Shown piece after piece: positions 37,035 to 46,682 of a stretch of 64,000 bases of DNA. A program made the position numbers and the translations under genes. Origin of the DNA: Synechococcus sp. CC9902 (GTDB lineage: Bacteria > Cyanobacteriota > Cyanobacteriia > PCC-6307 > Cyanobiaceae); contig NC_007513.1 of assembly GCF_000012505.1 (NCBI RefSeq), forward strand, positions 806,001 through 870,000, read 5' to 3'. Position 1 is the stretch's first letter, and each line of letters opens with the position of its first letter. The notes below the pieces were generated by a model. The model was not told the origin of the DNA and made no database searches. It saw only the letters and a program-made list of their open reading frames with translations.

Positions 37035-38690
37035 ATGAGTAGCTCCAGCCAGATGGTCGAAGGTGTTTGGGACGCCATCGTTGTTGGCTCTGGAGCGAGT
37101 GGCGGCGTCGCCGCCATGACCTTGGCGGAAGGGGGGGCCAGGGTGTTGGTCATTGATGCGGGGCCGAACCTCAGCAGCAGCGAAGCACTGACCTCAGAGC
37201 CCGGCAATTTGATGCGTCGTTTGGCTGGTCTGATGAGTGGACAGCATCGACGTCAGGCCCAACACCCTGGGTACTGGAAAGCCAACCCCCGGTTATATGC
37301 CGATGAGCGGTTGCATCCCTACCACCATCCGCCCGATCGTCCGTTTCTCTGGACTCGTGGTTTGCAAGTGGGCGGTCGCAGCCTCACCTGGGGCGGCATC
37401 ACCCTTCGACTGTCCGATGAGGATTTCACGGGTGTTCAACTCGAGGGTGAAGAGGTGTCGTGGCCGATCAGGAGCCAAGACCTAACAGCGCATTACTCCG
37501 CTCTAGAACAATTTCTGAAGGTGCATGGTGGATCCAACCACCTAACCCATCTTCCGGACGGAGCCACCGAGCCTGCTCTCCCCTCCACTGCCGCAGAACA
37601 ACGCTTTATGGAAGCGGTAGCGGATCAGCTCGGCATCGATGTGATTCCATCGCGGGGATTTGGCCCCCACGACCCCAGCCGTGATGGCCCTTGGCCGCGT
37701 TCCAGCAGTTGTGGCAGCACCCTGCCCCGCGCAATGGCCACGGGAAGGGTCCAGCTGCTTTCCAATCACCTCGTCGAGCGCCTTGAGCTGACGTCTTCGG
37801 GTTCAAAAGCCACCGGAGTTGTCGCCGTTAACCAAGCCAATGGCAATCGCTATCTCATCCCTGGTGATCTGGTCGTGCTGGCCGCGTCCACCATTCAGTC
37901 GGTGTCGATCTTGTTGCGCTCGAGTGAGCAAGTTCAGCGGGGCGGTGTGGTCGATCCATCCGGGCGCCTTGGAACACGATTGATGGACCATGTGTCCACG
38001 AGTCAGTTTTTTGCGTTTCCAGGATCGAGCTCTGGGCCCCAGCCACCCCTCACTGGAGCCGGTAGCTTTTTTATTCCTTTTGGACGTCATCTCCATCAGC
38101 CTTCCGACCAGCCGACATTCCAGGGCGGTTATGGATTGTGGGGGGGGATCGGACGTTTTGACCCGCCGGCTGTCCTGAAGCGTCGGGCTAACACCACGAC
38201 AGGATTTTTGATTGGTCATGGAGAAGTTCTTCCCCGGGCTGACAACAGGGTGACCCTGCAGGGACAAGTGGATCGTTGGGATGTGGCTGTTCCCCATATC
38301 AACTGCCAATGGAGCGCCAACGAATTGGCAATGGTGGATCACATGCGTGGACGGATTCAGGCTTGCATCTCTGCTGCAGGGGGGGAATCCTTGCCAATCA
38401 AAGACCTGTTTTACCTGCCTTTGGTCGAGCCCTTTTTAAAAGGCGCAGTGGCCCTAACCGAGGGGGCAGCTCCTCCTGGCTATTACATCCACGAAGTCGG
38501 AGGAGCGGCATTTGGTTGTGATGAACGCAGCAGCGTTCTCAACTCGAGCAATCAACTGTGGAGAGCACCAAATGTGCTTGTTGTGGATGGCGCTTGTTGG
38601 CCAACCTCCGCTTGGCAGTCTCCAACCCTCACGATGATGGCGATCAGTCGACGCGCTTGCCTCCTTGCCCTTAGGGATCGGACTGCATAA
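37035..38690 (+). CDS. GMC-family FAD oxidoreductase
   Basis: 551 residues from the ATG at 37035. N-terminal dinucleotide motif DAIVVGSGASGGVAAMTLAE; RGLQVGGRSLTWGGITLR is the GMC signature region; HEVGGAAFGCDERSSVL and VVDGACWPTSAWQSPTLTMM form the C-terminal FAD and active-site part. Members oxidise alcohols or sugars; the usual His-Asn/His pair is not obvious, so substrate and electron acceptor are unknown. Confidence 0.87.
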   Translation: MSSSSQMVEGVWDAIVVGSGASGGVAAMTLAEGGARVLVIDAGPNLSSSEALTSEPGNLMRRLAGLMSGQHRRQAQHPGYWKANPRLYADERLHPYHHPPDRPFLWTRGLQVGGRSLTWGGITLRLSDEDFTGVQLEGEEVSWPIRSQDLTAHYSALEQFLKVHGGSNHLTHLPDGATEPALPSTAAEQRFMEAVADQLGIDVIPSRGFGPHDPSRDGPWPRSSSCGSTLPRAMATGRVQLLSNHLVERLELTSSGSKATGVVAVNQANGNRYLIPGDLVVLAASTIQSVSILLRSSEQVQRGGVVDPSGRLGTRLMDHVSTSQFFAFPGSSSGPQPPLTGAGSFFIPFGRHLHQPSDQPTFQGGYGLWGGIGRFDPPAVLKRRANTTTGFLIGHGEVLPRADNRVTLQGQVDRWDVAVPHINCQWSANELAMVDHMRGRIQACISAAGGESLPIKDLFYLPLVEPFLKGAVALTEGAAPPGYYIHEVGGAAFGCDERSSVLNSSNQLWRAPNVLVVDGACWPTSAWQSPTLTMMAISRRACLLALRDRTA

Positions 38691-39003
38691 ACAAATCGTC
38701 GAGATAGCGCTCGCTCACGGCCCGATTGTCGCTGCCGTTTTGGAAAAGAAAGTGGGCGAGCGCCGAACTCATCACCCGGTATTGATCCCAGCTGGGGTGA
38801 TCTCCAATGAAATCCTTCATGCCGCGATACAGCACTTCAGGAATTTCTGCTTCGAGGCTGACGTAGGCATGGGTTTGCGCAGACGCACTCCTGATGAGGT
38901 GAGGCGTGCTTGTGGAAACAACAGCATCTGTTGCTCCCAAACCATGACATTTTTCCAAGTGGTTTCGATCCATTGAGTCTCGCTCTGACTCGTTGACGTC
39001 CAT
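38671..39003 (-). CDS. DUF2811 family protein
   Basis: 110 residues from an ATG at 39003. The C-terminal half (HAYVSLEAEIPEVLYRGMKD, then HPSWDQYRVMSSALAHFLFQ) is the DUF2811 domain; the N-terminal part is variable. Function unknown. Overlaps the GMC gene 3' end by 20 bp, convergent. Confidence 0.75.
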   Translation of the reverse strand: MDVNESERDSMDRNHLEKCHGLGATDAVVSTSTPHLIRSASAQTHAYVSLEAEIPEVLYRGMKDFIGDHPSWDQYRVMSSALAHFLFQNGSDNRAVSERYLDDLFMQSDP

Positions 39004-39057
39004 AAGAAAGCCACACAAACCCCGAATCCGTCAAAAGCACTGTTTTTTGCAAAATGC

Positions 39058-39282
39058 GTGGATGAGACCAGTCAAGAAATCAGTGTTTGCAACCGATATC
39101 AGCATTTCAGTTGGGCTGCTTATCCAGCCCGATGTCCGATCGAAGTGCCTGTCAAGACAGAATTTGGTTTTGATGCCGTCTTCACAGGCTCCAGGGGGGA
39201 TGGGCGACTTGAGGAACTGCTTGTGGAAATCGGAACCAATGCTGTGGAAAAAGTGAGCAAGACAACCCCGATTTTTAAATGA
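39058..39282 (+). CDS. Small ORF of unknown function
   Basis: 74 codons from a GTG. Protein-like stretch EVPVKTEFGFDAVFTGSRGD followed by LEELLVEIGTNAVEKVSK, but no family recognised and a weak start. Its TGA overlaps an ATG (39279) that opens a further 45 codons running into the 3' end of the sirohydrochlorin chelatase gene on the other strand; that second frame is doubtful. Confidence 0.35.
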   Translation: MDETSQEISVCNRYQHFSWAAYPARCPIEVPVKTEFGFDAVFTGSRGDGRLEELLVEIGTNAVEKVSKTTPIFK

Positions 39283-39363
39283 TTAACAAATCTGATATTT
39301 GGAAAATCTCGCCAGTCCTTGCTGAGATTGATGGCACCGCTGCTCTGAATTGCCTGGTTTTTC

Positions 39364-40470
39364 TTAAGACTTCTGAAGGGAATCCTTGGATGCTTTCAAG
39401 GTTTGGCTCAGCGTGACTGGACCCAGCGGATGTTCAGCGTGGGGATAGGGGGGGTGGTGATGCTCGTGATCCGGCTCGCCATGTTGATGGCTGTGTCCAT
39501 GGCTATGAGCCCCAGGCGGGACTCCATCCGGTTGGCAGGCGCCTGTGCATTCGAGCTCGCAGAGCGTGCAGCTCTCAGCCAATCCCTCGACGTGATGGTG
39601 GTGACTTTCTTGGGCCCGTCCTACATCCTGTTCAAAGCCCAGCACCTGAGCTCTGTACTTGCAGAGGGAGCAATTCATTGCGGTATCTCCACGGAGCACC
39701 TCCTCCACCCGCTCTCTGAATGTGTCCACCACCATCGGGTGTTGGCCTAGGTAGCCGGCGGAGAGGAACTCCACATCGGGATAGTCGGCCGCCACTAGGT
39801 CGGTGTGCTGACGGATTCGACTCACGAGCACCCCAGAAAATAAAAAATAAGGAACCACAACGATGCGGCGGAACCCCAGTCGCACCACGTGTCGAAGGCC
39901 GGGATCCACGAGGGGGAACGTCACGCCGGAATAGACGGTTTCACCCCAGCCAAAGCCAAAACCCTCCACCAACATCCGCGTCACTTTCGCCACGTTTGAG
40001 TTGGCGTCGGGATCGGAGGATCCGCGCCCGACGACGACCAGCAATGTTTCGGAGACGGAGATGTCGTTGGATGCGCGCTCCAAAGCTTCTTGGACCCTGG
40101 ACCCTGCTGCAGCCACCATCAATCGATCGACGCCCAACTCGCGGCCGTAGTCGATGGGCAGGCCCGTTTCCGCCGTGTAGGTATTCAGAACGGAGGGAAT
40201 GTCGTTCTTGGCATGTCCTGCTGCAAACAACATGGCGGGGATGGCCAACACTTTGGTGACGCCCTGTTGGCGGAGTGATTCCAATCCTTCCCTCAGAATC
40301 GGTTGGGCAAACTCCAAGTAGCCGTGCTCTACAGGCATGGGAGCAAGCTTGGGTCGAAGTTTTTCGACCATTTGCGCAAATTCTTCAACGGCAAGCCTGT
40401 TGCGGCTGCCGTGGCCACAGATCAGAACCCCAAGGCGTTCAACGGATGGTTCTGCTTGGAAGTCGGCCAA
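39364..40470 (-). CDS. Sirohydrochlorin chelatase (CbiX/SirB-type) with Cys/His-rich tail
   Basis: 368 residues. Two tandem CbiX domains: LGVLICGHGSRNRLAVEEF with LAIPAMLFAAGHAKNDIP, then LLVVVGRGSSDPDANSNVAK with VVVPYFLFSGVLVSRIRQH. About residues 262-315 hold a Cys cluster (CSLC, then CTLCELECTGAC) suited to an Fe-S cluster or metal site. The last 60 residues contain a His-rich stretch (HSHGHSHQHGEPDHEHHH) as in metallochaperones. Inserts Fe2+ or Co2+ into sirohydrochlorin, for siroheme or B12. Confidence 0.9.
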   Translation of the reverse strand: MADFQAEPSVERLGVLICGHGSRNRLAVEEFAQMVEKLRPKLAPMPVEHGYLEFAQPILREGLESLRQQGVTKVLAIPAMLFAAGHAKNDIPSVLNTYTAETGLPIDYGRELGVDRLMVAAAGSRVQEALERASNDISVSETLLVVVGRGSSDPDANSNVAKVTRMLVEGFGFGWGETVYSGVTFPLVDPGLRHVVRLGFRRIVVVPYFLFSGVLVSRIRQHTDLVAADYPDVEFLSAGYLGQHPMVVDTFRERVEEVLRGDTAMNCSLCKYRAQVLGFEQDVGRAQESHHHHVEGLAESCTLCELECTGACQPDGVPPGAHSHGHSHQHGEPDHEHHHPPYPHAEHPLGPVTLSQTLKASKDSLQKS

Positions 40471-40519
40471 GGCGTTCGTTTCGCTATACGAATGGCTAGA
40501 CCCTATTCGGCGTGCAGCA

Positions 40520-41731
40520 ATGGATCAGGCTCCCCTCGATCTATTCAATCCGCAGGCTCAAGATGCTGGCTCTCTGGAAGTCTTGTGCCCGTCTCAGGCT
40601 GAGTTGCCCGATTTGCTTCAAGGCTGGTCCGGGCCGCGGCCCTTGCGGGTCTGCAGTGGTGGGACAAGTTCAATGGCAGCAGCCCACAACCAATGCACGC
40701 TTGATCTACGACCGCAACTGAATCGGATCGCTTGGCAGAGCTCCGATCATTCCGTCTGGATTGGTGGTGGTTGTCGGATGGGGGATGTGCTTCAAGCCCT
40801 GCTTCCCCATGGTCAATCCATCGCAACCGGTTTGTCTGGTTTGCCCGGACTTGGCTATGTCTTGACAGGCGGAATGGGTCCCCGAAGCCGTGCGCTGGGT
40901 TTGGCCATTGATCACCTCCTTGAAATCCGTGGGGTGTGGGGAAATGGGGAGGAATTTTGGCTTCAGCGCCATCACGATGGCGATACACCTGAGTGGAGAG
41001 CTCTTTGTGGTGCTGCGCCGTTTCTGGCTGTCGTCACGGAGGTGCGTTTGCTCACCCATCCCCTGATTCCGCTTTGGGTTCAGCAGTGCCATGGTCCATC
41101 CGATGCACTCCCCGATTGGATCAAAGAGGCTGAAGCGTCGGATGCATCCATCAGCCTCCAGTGGCATTGGGGGGATGCCGATCGGGTGGACATCTTGCGG
41201 GTATACGACCAAGACCCTGGCCTTCCAGGACTTGAGCGCATCGACGGTTTGCATCAATTGCCCGCCTTGGTGGTTCCCCGTCCGGGAGCGGATCGTGTGC
41301 ACTCTGAGGTGGTGGGTTTGTTGGGGCCTGCACGAGCCGCTGATTGGAACGATTGCATGCCTCTTCTTCTGGATTACATGCGTCGCCGTCCCCACCCTTC
41401 ATGCAGCCTGTCGGGCCAGCAATTGGGCGGTGCTACCTCCCTGGTGCCCAGTGATCTCAGCTCGTTCCACCACCGTGACGCTGTTTGGAAGCCTTGGATG
41501 ACGGCGGGTTGGGTCGCTGGTGATCTAGCGATGCGTCAACGCAGCCTGCAGTGGCTCGAGGAGCTTTGGCGTGTGTTGCAACCGCTCTGCCCAGGTGTTC
41601 ATCTGGCGCAACTCCACGACCATCTTCCGTTTCATCAACGTGAACTTGAGCAAGCTTTTGGCGGTTGGCTGCCTGGCTTGAAAAGTCTTAAGCAGAAGTA
41701 CGACCCCGCTGGCAACCTGCCGACGCTCTGA
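40520..41731 (+). CDS. FAD-linked oxidase (glycolate oxidase GlcE-like)
   Basis: 403 residues from the ATG at 40520; the frame continues upstream into the divergent chelatase gene. FAD-binding type 4 (PCMH) domain: VCSGGTSSMAAAHNQC, WIGGGCRMGDVLQALLPHG and LSGLPGLGYVLTGGMGPRS. The C-terminal part ends KQKYDPAGNLPTL, the usual LKxxxDPxxxxN motif of GlcD/GlcE and lactate oxidases. A hydroxy-acid oxidase subunit is likely; the true substrate is unknown. Confidence 0.82.
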   Translation: MDQAPLDLFNPQAQDAGSLEVLCPSQAELPDLLQGWSGPRPLRVCSGGTSSMAAAHNQCTLDLRPQLNRIAWQSSDHSVWIGGGCRMGDVLQALLPHGQSIATGLSGLPGLGYVLTGGMGPRSRALGLAIDHLLEIRGVWGNGEEFWLQRHHDGDTPEWRALCGAAPFLAVVTEVRLLTHPLIPLWVQQCHGPSDALPDWIKEAEASDASISLQWHWGDADRVDILRVYDQDPGLPGLERIDGLHQLPALVVPRPGADRVHSEVVGLLGPARAADWNDCMPLLLDYMRRRPHPSCSLSGQQLGGATSLVPSDLSSFHHRDAVWKPWMTAGWVAGDLAMRQRSLQWLEELWRVLQPLCPGVHLAQLHDHLPFHQRELEQAFGGWLPGLKSLKQKYDPAGNLPTL

Positions 41732-41762
41732 TCTACGGTCGCGGCAGCCTACGGCGTTGGTC

Positions 41763-43334
41763 ATGGCCAATCGATCCAGTTCAACTCTGGTGAATCAGTG
41801 GTTCTCTAATCCCAGTAAGGACCTGCTTTCAGGCCTGGTCGTCGCCTTCGCGATGATTCCAGAAGCGATTGCGTTCTCTGGAATTGCTGGGGTTGATCCC
41901 AAGGTCGGACTTTTTGGTGCCTTTTGTCTGTCCCTAACGATTGCGGTCGTCGGCGGACGGATGGCCATGATTACGTCCGCGACCGGATCAACAGCCTTGT
42001 TAATGACTGGCCTTGTGGCCAGTGGTGAAGGTATTGGCCCAGGTTTGGGGGTGAAATATTTGTTGGTGGCTGGTCTCGTAACCGGGGTCCTCCAGATTCT
42101 CTGGGGTTACATGCGATTGGCCGATCAGATGCGCTTTGTTCCCCAGGGGGTCCTCAGCGGATTTGTGAATGCCTTGGCTCTGCTGATTTTTCAAGCGCAG
42201 CTTCCCCAACTTGGTTTTGGCGGTGGGCATGGTGAGGGAGGTGACCATGCGGCGGGTTTGTTGTTGCCCCATGGCGGCCAGGTGCCGGTGGTGTGGGCTT
42301 TGGTGATGTTGGGGCTCGTGATCATTTATGGATTGCCACGGCTGACGCGGGCTGTTCCCTCTCAGCTGGTGGCGATCGTTGTTCTCACGGCCATCAGCAT
42401 TGGGTTCCACTTCGACATCCCCACGGTCAGCAGCCTCGGCAACCTTCCAGATGGCTTGCCCAGCTTTGGCATTCCCTTCGGACAAGGCAGTGGAGGTGTG
42501 CCCTTCAACCTTGAAACCCTCGGTTTGGTCTTGCCCACTGCTTTGGCCATCTCCCTAGTGGGCTTGATGGAAAGCTTTCTCACACAAGACATTCTTGACG
42601 ATAAAACCGATTCACCCTCCAACAAAAATGTTGAAGCCCGCGGTCAAGGCATCGCCAACATCGTGTCTTCGCTTTTTGGCGGTATGGCTGGCTGCGCCTT
42701 GGTTGGTCAATCGGTGATGAACATCGACAACGGCGGCAGAACCCGCCTTTCGACATTGTTCTCGGGCGTCAGTCTGTTGGCCATGATCCTTTTGGCAGGC
42801 TCCTGGCTGAAGCAGATTCCAATGGCTGCTTTGGTAGCCGTGATGATCAGCATCGCGGTGAGTACTGCCGACATCAATGGCCTGCGCAATGTGCGTCGGA
42901 TTCCAAAGAGCGACACCTCCGTGATGCTGATGACGTTTGCCGTCACCATGCTCACGACGCCGCACAACTTGGCGCTTGGAGTGTTGGCCGGTGTTGCCTT
43001 GGCCGGCATTTTGTTCAGCCGCAAAGTTGCCAAGGTGATCCGGGTGGAATCGGATCAGATCAGTGCTCAAGAACGCCACTACCGGGTGATTGGTCAGTTG
43101 TTTTTTGTCAGCACGATCTATTTCGTCCAAGGATTTGATCTGCACGATCATCCCGAGCGGATCAGCATCGACCTCTCGCAGGCCCATATCTGGGATCAAA
43201 GTGGTGTAGCAGCCCTGGATCAAGTGATCCGCAAGTTACGCCTCGGTGGCTCAGAGGTCACCGTTGTGGGATTGAATCAAGAATCCCTTGATTTATTTGA
43301 ACGGATTGGAGGGCAAGAGTCATCCCATGCTTAA
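41763..43334 (+). CDS. SulP-family anion permease with STAS domain
   Basis: 523 residues from the ATG at 41763. About twelve membrane helices: [20 protein letters not shown] at the start, [15 protein letters not shown], and [20 protein letters not shown] in the middle. The C-terminal 100 residues form a STAS domain ([20 protein letters not shown]). Transports sulfate, bicarbonate or another anion. The N-terminus differs from BicA ([16 protein letters not shown] rather than the BicA ALPMALAFGIASG-type), so a bicarbonate role is not assumed. Confidence 0.88.
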   Translation: MANRSSSTLVNQWFSNPSKDLLSGLVVAFAMIPEAIAFSGIAGVDPKVGLFGAFCLSLTIAVVGGRMAMITSATGSTALLMTGLVASGEGIGPGLGVKYLLVAGLVTGVLQILWGYMRLADQMRFVPQGVLSGFVNALALLIFQAQLPQLGFGGGHGEGGDHAAGLLLPHGGQVPVVWALVMLGLVIIYGLPRLTRAVPSQLVAIVVLTAISIGFHFDIPTVSSLGNLPDGLPSFGIPFGQGSGGVPFNLETLGLVLPTALAISLVGLMESFLTQDILDDKTDSPSNKNVEARGQGIANIVSSLFGGMAGCALVGQSVMNIDNGGRTRLSTLFSGVSLLAMILLAGSWLKQIPMAALVAVMISIAVSTADINGLRNVRRIPKSDTSVMLMTFAVTMLTTPHNLALGVLAGVALAGILFSRKVAKVIRVESDQISAQERHYRVIGQLFFVSTIYFVQGFDLHDHPERISIDLSQAHIWDQSGVAALDQVIRKLRLGGSEVTVVGLNQESLDLFERIGGQESSHA

Positions 43335-43654
43335 GGTTTTAAGGCTGTTTTCTGCAGCATGGTGATGCACATGTTGAGGTCGTTATTCATCGCGACCAAG
43401 CGTTGATTGATTTGTTGACTATTCGGTGCTGTGTTCACATAATTCGCGGTGACGTCCGCACCAATACCGAGAAGTAAGCAAAGGGTTTCGATATCACCGT
43501 GATCCTGAGCGCGTTCCTTTGCTCCCTCCAGCAAGACGCCTAGAAGGGCCATTTTGTTGTTGTAATTGCTTCGATCTTCCTGTCCCCATGCATGGACTGG
43601 TGTTGTCAAGCCCAGTCCGATGAACCCAGCTAGCAGCCAGCAGCGCAGTTTCAT
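43331..43654 (-). CDS. Small secreted protein of unknown function
   Basis: 107 residues. Signal peptide (CWLLAGFIGLGLTTPVHA, cleavage after HA) and a helical mature domain with two Cys (IETLCLLLGIGADV and LNMCITMLQ). Predicted periplasmic. It overlaps the SulP stop by 4 bp, convergent. A 7-bp hairpin at 43658-43674 lies just upstream of the ATG. Confidence 0.65.
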   Translation of the reverse strand: MKLRCWLLAGFIGLGLTTPVHAWGQEDRSNYNNKMALLGVLLEGAKERAQDHGDIETLCLLLGIGADVTANYVNTAPNSQQINQRLVAMNNDLNMCITMLQKTALKP

Positions 43655-43657
43655 GTG

Positions 43658-43674
43658 GGGGGCTGTCAGCCCCC
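43658..43674. promoter_or_regulatory. GC-rich hairpin in divergent intergenic region
   Basis: 7-bp perfect stem gggggct / agccccc around gtc. It sits four bases upstream of the secreted-protein ATG and 70 bp upstream of the amino-acid-binding-protein start. There is no T tract. Could be an operator or a 5' leader hairpin. Confidence 0.35.
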
Positions 43675-43744
43675 AGAAGGTACCGGTGTTTTGGGTTGTT
43701 GCTTGAAGATCTGGGACAATCCGATCCGATCCGTCCCATCAACG

Positions 43745-44806
43745 ATGTCCCGACCCATCTCTAGACGTCTGATTGGTGCCGTCGGCGGTTTAGTTGGTTT
43801 GATCAGTGGATGCGCCACCCTGAGTGATGGCACTAGTTCCAGGTTGGACTTAGTGCAGTCGAGGGGTGAGTTGTTGTGCGGCGTGAGTGGCAAGATCCCT
43901 GGCTTCAGTTTTTTAAGTCCTGAAGGGCGCTACGCCGGCTTCGATGTAGACATTTGCAAGGCGATGGCCGCGGCTTTTGTTGGCGATAGCGCCAAGGTTC
44001 AATACCGCCCCCTGACCGCGCCGGAGCGATTCACAGCATTGCGGTCTGGGGAGATCGATCTTCTCTCACGCAACACGACCCATACCCTCAGCCGTGACGC
44101 AGCCGGGGGGAATGGACTCAGCTTTGCCCCCACGGTGTTTCACGATGGGCAGGGATTGATGGTGTCGGTGGGGAGTGGCGTCCGTTCGATCGCTGATTTG
44201 AGTGGCAAAGCCATTTGCGTCGGATCGGGAACGACCACTGAACAGAACTTGAATGATGCGTTTGCAGCGCAGGGTCTTCCCTACACCCCGATCAAATACC
44301 AAGACTTAAACCAAGTGGTGGGAGGTTATTTGCAAGGTCGTTGTGCCGCGATGACCTCCGATCGTTCACAGCTGGCTTCCGCTCGTTCTGGATTTAAAGA
44401 CCCTCAACAACACGTGATTTTGGAGGACCGGTTGAGTAAAGAACCCCTCGCTCCAGCCGTCGTTGGGGGTGATCAGCGGATGGCCGATGCGACCAATTGG
44501 GTGGTGTATGCCCTCATCGAAGCGGAGGAGCGTGGCATTACTCAAGCCAACCTTGACGATGTTTTGGAACGGGCAGTTGCGGATCCATCGCAGGCCGCGT
44601 TGCGTCGTTTCTTGGGGGTGGATGGAGGCCTCGGAGCGAAGCTCGGTTTGCCGGACGACTTCGTGGTGCAGGTGATTCGGGCGACTGGTAACTATGGCGA
44701 GATCTACAACCGTCATCTCGGCCCCGGAAGTGCCGTCACCATCCCCAGGGGTCCCAATCGTCTGGGTGTTGAAGGTGGTTTGATGATTGCTCCGCCGTTC
44801 ACTTGA
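43745..44806 (+). CDS. Polar amino-acid ABC transporter, substrate-binding lipoprotein
   Basis: 353 residues from the ATG at 43745. N-terminal lipobox (LISGC, Cys23) after a hydrophobic segment predicts a membrane-tethered lipoprotein. The body is SBP family 3: RGELLCGVSGKIPGFSFLS, GRYAGFDVDICKAMAAAFVG, then FTALRSGEIDLLSRNTTHTL, all close to BztA/AapJ/NatF. Binds glutamate, aspartate and/or neutral amino acids in the periplasm. First of four genes with overlapping ends. Confidence 0.93.
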   Translation: MSRPISRRLIGAVGGLVGLISGCATLSDGTSSRLDLVQSRGELLCGVSGKIPGFSFLSPEGRYAGFDVDICKAMAAAFVGDSAKVQYRPLTAPERFTALRSGEIDLLSRNTTHTLSRDAAGGNGLSFAPTVFHDGQGLMVSVGSGVRSIADLSGKAICVGSGTTTEQNLNDAFAAQGLPYTPIKYQDLNQVVGGYLQGRCAAMTSDRSQLASARSGFKDPQQHVILEDRLSKEPLAPAVVGGDQRMADATNWVVYALIEAEERGITQANLDDVLERAVADPSQAALRRFLGVDGGLGAKLGLPDDFVVQVIRATGNYGEIYNRHLGPGSAVTIPRGPNRLGVEGGLMIAPPFT

Positions 44807-45708
44807 TGCCCCAGATGTTTCGTCAAGGACGCTTCTGGGTTCAGCTTTGCGTTGTTGTTGCCTTGATCGCGTTTGCCGGTCTGTTGATTAACAACATCAC
44901 CGTGAATTTGATTCGCACAGGTCTGGGACTTGATTTCGGTTGGCTATGGCGTCCGGCGGGTTTCGCCCTTGCAGAGACTGCGCTGCCCTATGCCCCAACC
45001 GACAGCTATGCCTGGGCCCTGACCATTGGTTGGTTGAACAGCCTCAAGGTGATTTTGGTGGGGTTGTTGCTGGCCACCACGCTTGGGGTGGCAGCTGGAG
45101 CTGCCCGGAGCAGTCGCAATCGCTTGTTGCGCAGTCTTTCTGGTGGCTATGTGGCGTTGATTCGCCAAGTGCCGCTGTTGCTGCAGTTGCTCTTTTGGTA
45201 TTTCGTGGCCTTTTTGGGGTTGCCAGACACTCCCGTGGGTGGATTGATCCACTTCTCCAACCAGGGCATACGCCTTTTGGGGCTGAATCTCAGCGTGGAG
45301 TTTTGCTCGGTGCTTACGGGGTTGGTGGTGTTCACAGGAGCCTCGATCGCCGAAATCGTTCGAGGCGGAATTAATGCGGTGTCGCGTGGCCAGTGGGAAG
45401 CCTTTCGAAGTCTTGGTTTGTCGGAGGGTTTGGGTCTACGCCGGATCGTCTTGCCCCAGGCCTTGCCGGCGATTCTTCCGGCGCTCACCAGTCAATATCT
45501 CAACCTTGCGAAGAACAGCACGCTTGCCATTGCGGTGGGTTATGCCGATCTCTACGCCGTGAGTGATACAACCATCACTCAAACGGGCCGTGCCATTGAA
45601 GGTTTTCTGTTGTTGTTGCTCAGTTTCTTGTTGCTGAATTTGCTCCTCAGTGGCGGTATGGCCTTGATGAATCGGGTGGTGCTGGGTCGTCTGCAGAGGA
45701 GTCGCTGA
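44806..45708 (+). CDS. Amino-acid ABC transporter permease (NatG/BztB-like)
   Basis: 300 residues from the ATG at 44806, sharing a base with the previous stop (TGATG). Membrane helices with the HisMQ-type inner-membrane loop: ASIAEIVRGGINAVSRGQWE then SLGLSEGLGLRRIVLPQALP, the EAA motif that contacts the ATPase. Forms the channel with the next gene product. Confidence 0.93.
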   Translation: MPQMFRQGRFWVQLCVVVALIAFAGLLINNITVNLIRTGLGLDFGWLWRPAGFALAETALPYAPTDSYAWALTIGWLNSLKVILVGLLLATTLGVAAGAARSSRNRLLRSLSGGYVALIRQVPLLLQLLFWYFVAFLGLPDTPVGGLIHFSNQGIRLLGLNLSVEFCSVLTGLVVFTGASIAEIVRGGINAVSRGQWEAFRSLGLSEGLGLRRIVLPQALPAILPALTSQYLNLAKNSTLAIAVGYADLYAVSDTTITQTGRAIEGFLLLLLSFLLLNLLLSGGMALMNRVVLGRLQRSR

Positions 45709-46682
45709 TGAACCGATGGTTGGATCGTTGGCTCACTTTGCTTCTGTTGGCGTTGATCGGTTGGGCGGGTTGGTCTTGCCTGCACTGGTTATGGAATGGG
45801 GCCGACTGGACGGTTGTGATGACCAACTTGCCGCTCTATGCGGTGGGCAGTTATCCGGAGGATGAACGTTGGCGGCCCTTGCTTTGCATCGTGGCTGTTG
45901 TTGTTCTGATCGTGATCACCTTGGTGGGTCCGCGTCAGGCCGGTTGGCGCCGAGCCATCCCACTGCTTTGGAGTGGGATGGCTCCCCTTGGCCTCTGGCT
46001 TCTCGCCGGGGGGCTTGGCCTTGCGCCTGTGGGAACGCAGAGTTGGGGTGGATTCAGCCTCACGCTGCTGCTCACGGCTGGAAGCGGCATGTTGGCGTTG
46101 CCGCTCGGGGTTTTATTAGCGCTGGGGCGTCGCAGTGATCTTCCTGTGCTGAGAGGGAGCAGCACGGCTTACATCGAGTTGATGCGGGCCGTACCTCTCA
46201 TTGCGGTGTTGTTTTTTGGACAGCTATTGATTCCCCTGTTCCTGCCACCTGGGGTGGAGATCAACCGTGTGCTGCGGGCTGTGGTGGCCTTTGCCTTGTT
46301 TGCAGCGGCTTACATCGCTGAAGATGTGCGCGGCGGTCTTCAAGCGATTCCACCCACCCAGCGGGAGGCGGCGATGGTGCTCGGGCTTTCACCGCGACAA
46401 ACCCTGCAGCTGGTGGTGTTGCCCCAAGCCTTTCGCGTTGCCTTGCCTTCTCTGACCAATCAAGCGGTGGGCTTACTTCAAAACACAAGCCTGATGGCGA
46501 TTTTGGGATTGGTGGAACTGTTGGGGATCAGCCGCAGCCTGTTGGCGAATCCAGCCTTCATTGGTCGTTATCTCGAGGTGTACATCTGGCTTGCTGCGGT
46601 TTACTGGCTGGCGTGCACGGCGATGGCTCTGCTGGCCCGTCACCTTGAAATCCAGCTCGACCCAGTCCGTTCTGCCCGATGA
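45708..46682 (+). CDS. Amino-acid ABC transporter permease (NatH/BztC-like)
   Basis: 324 residues; ATG overlaps the previous stop. The second permease, with a longer N-terminal membrane part and the EAA loop AAYIAEDVRGGLQAIPPTQR then GLSPRQTLQLVVLPQAFRV. Heterodimer partner of the preceding permease in the Bzt/Aap-type importer. Confidence 0.93.
   Translation: MNRWLDRWLTLLLLALIGWAGWSCLHWLWNGADWTVVMTNLPLYAVGSYPEDERWRPLLCIVAVVVLIVITLVGPRQAGWRRAIPLLWSGMAPLGLWLLAGGLGLAPVGTQSWGGFSLTLLLTAGSGMLALPLGVLLALGRRSDLPVLRGSSTAYIELMRAVPLIAVLFFGQLLIPLFLPPGVEINRVLRAVVAFALFAAAYIAEDVRGGLQAIPPTQREAAMVLGLSPRQTLQLVVLPQAFRVALPSLTNQAVGLLQNTSLMAILGLVELLGISRSLLANPAFIGRYLEVYIWLAAVYWLACTAMALLARHLEIQLDPVRSAR

Noticed and set aside
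39279-39416. 45-codon plus-strand frame coupled by ATGA to the 39058-39282 frame
   Set aside because: It overlaps the end of the chelatase gene on the other strand and has no recognisable pattern; one chance overlap is weak support.
41763-43334. Reading the SulP gene as bicarbonate transporter BicA
   Set aside because: The N-terminal transport region differs from the BicA sequence pattern; only the SulP-STAS family is supported.
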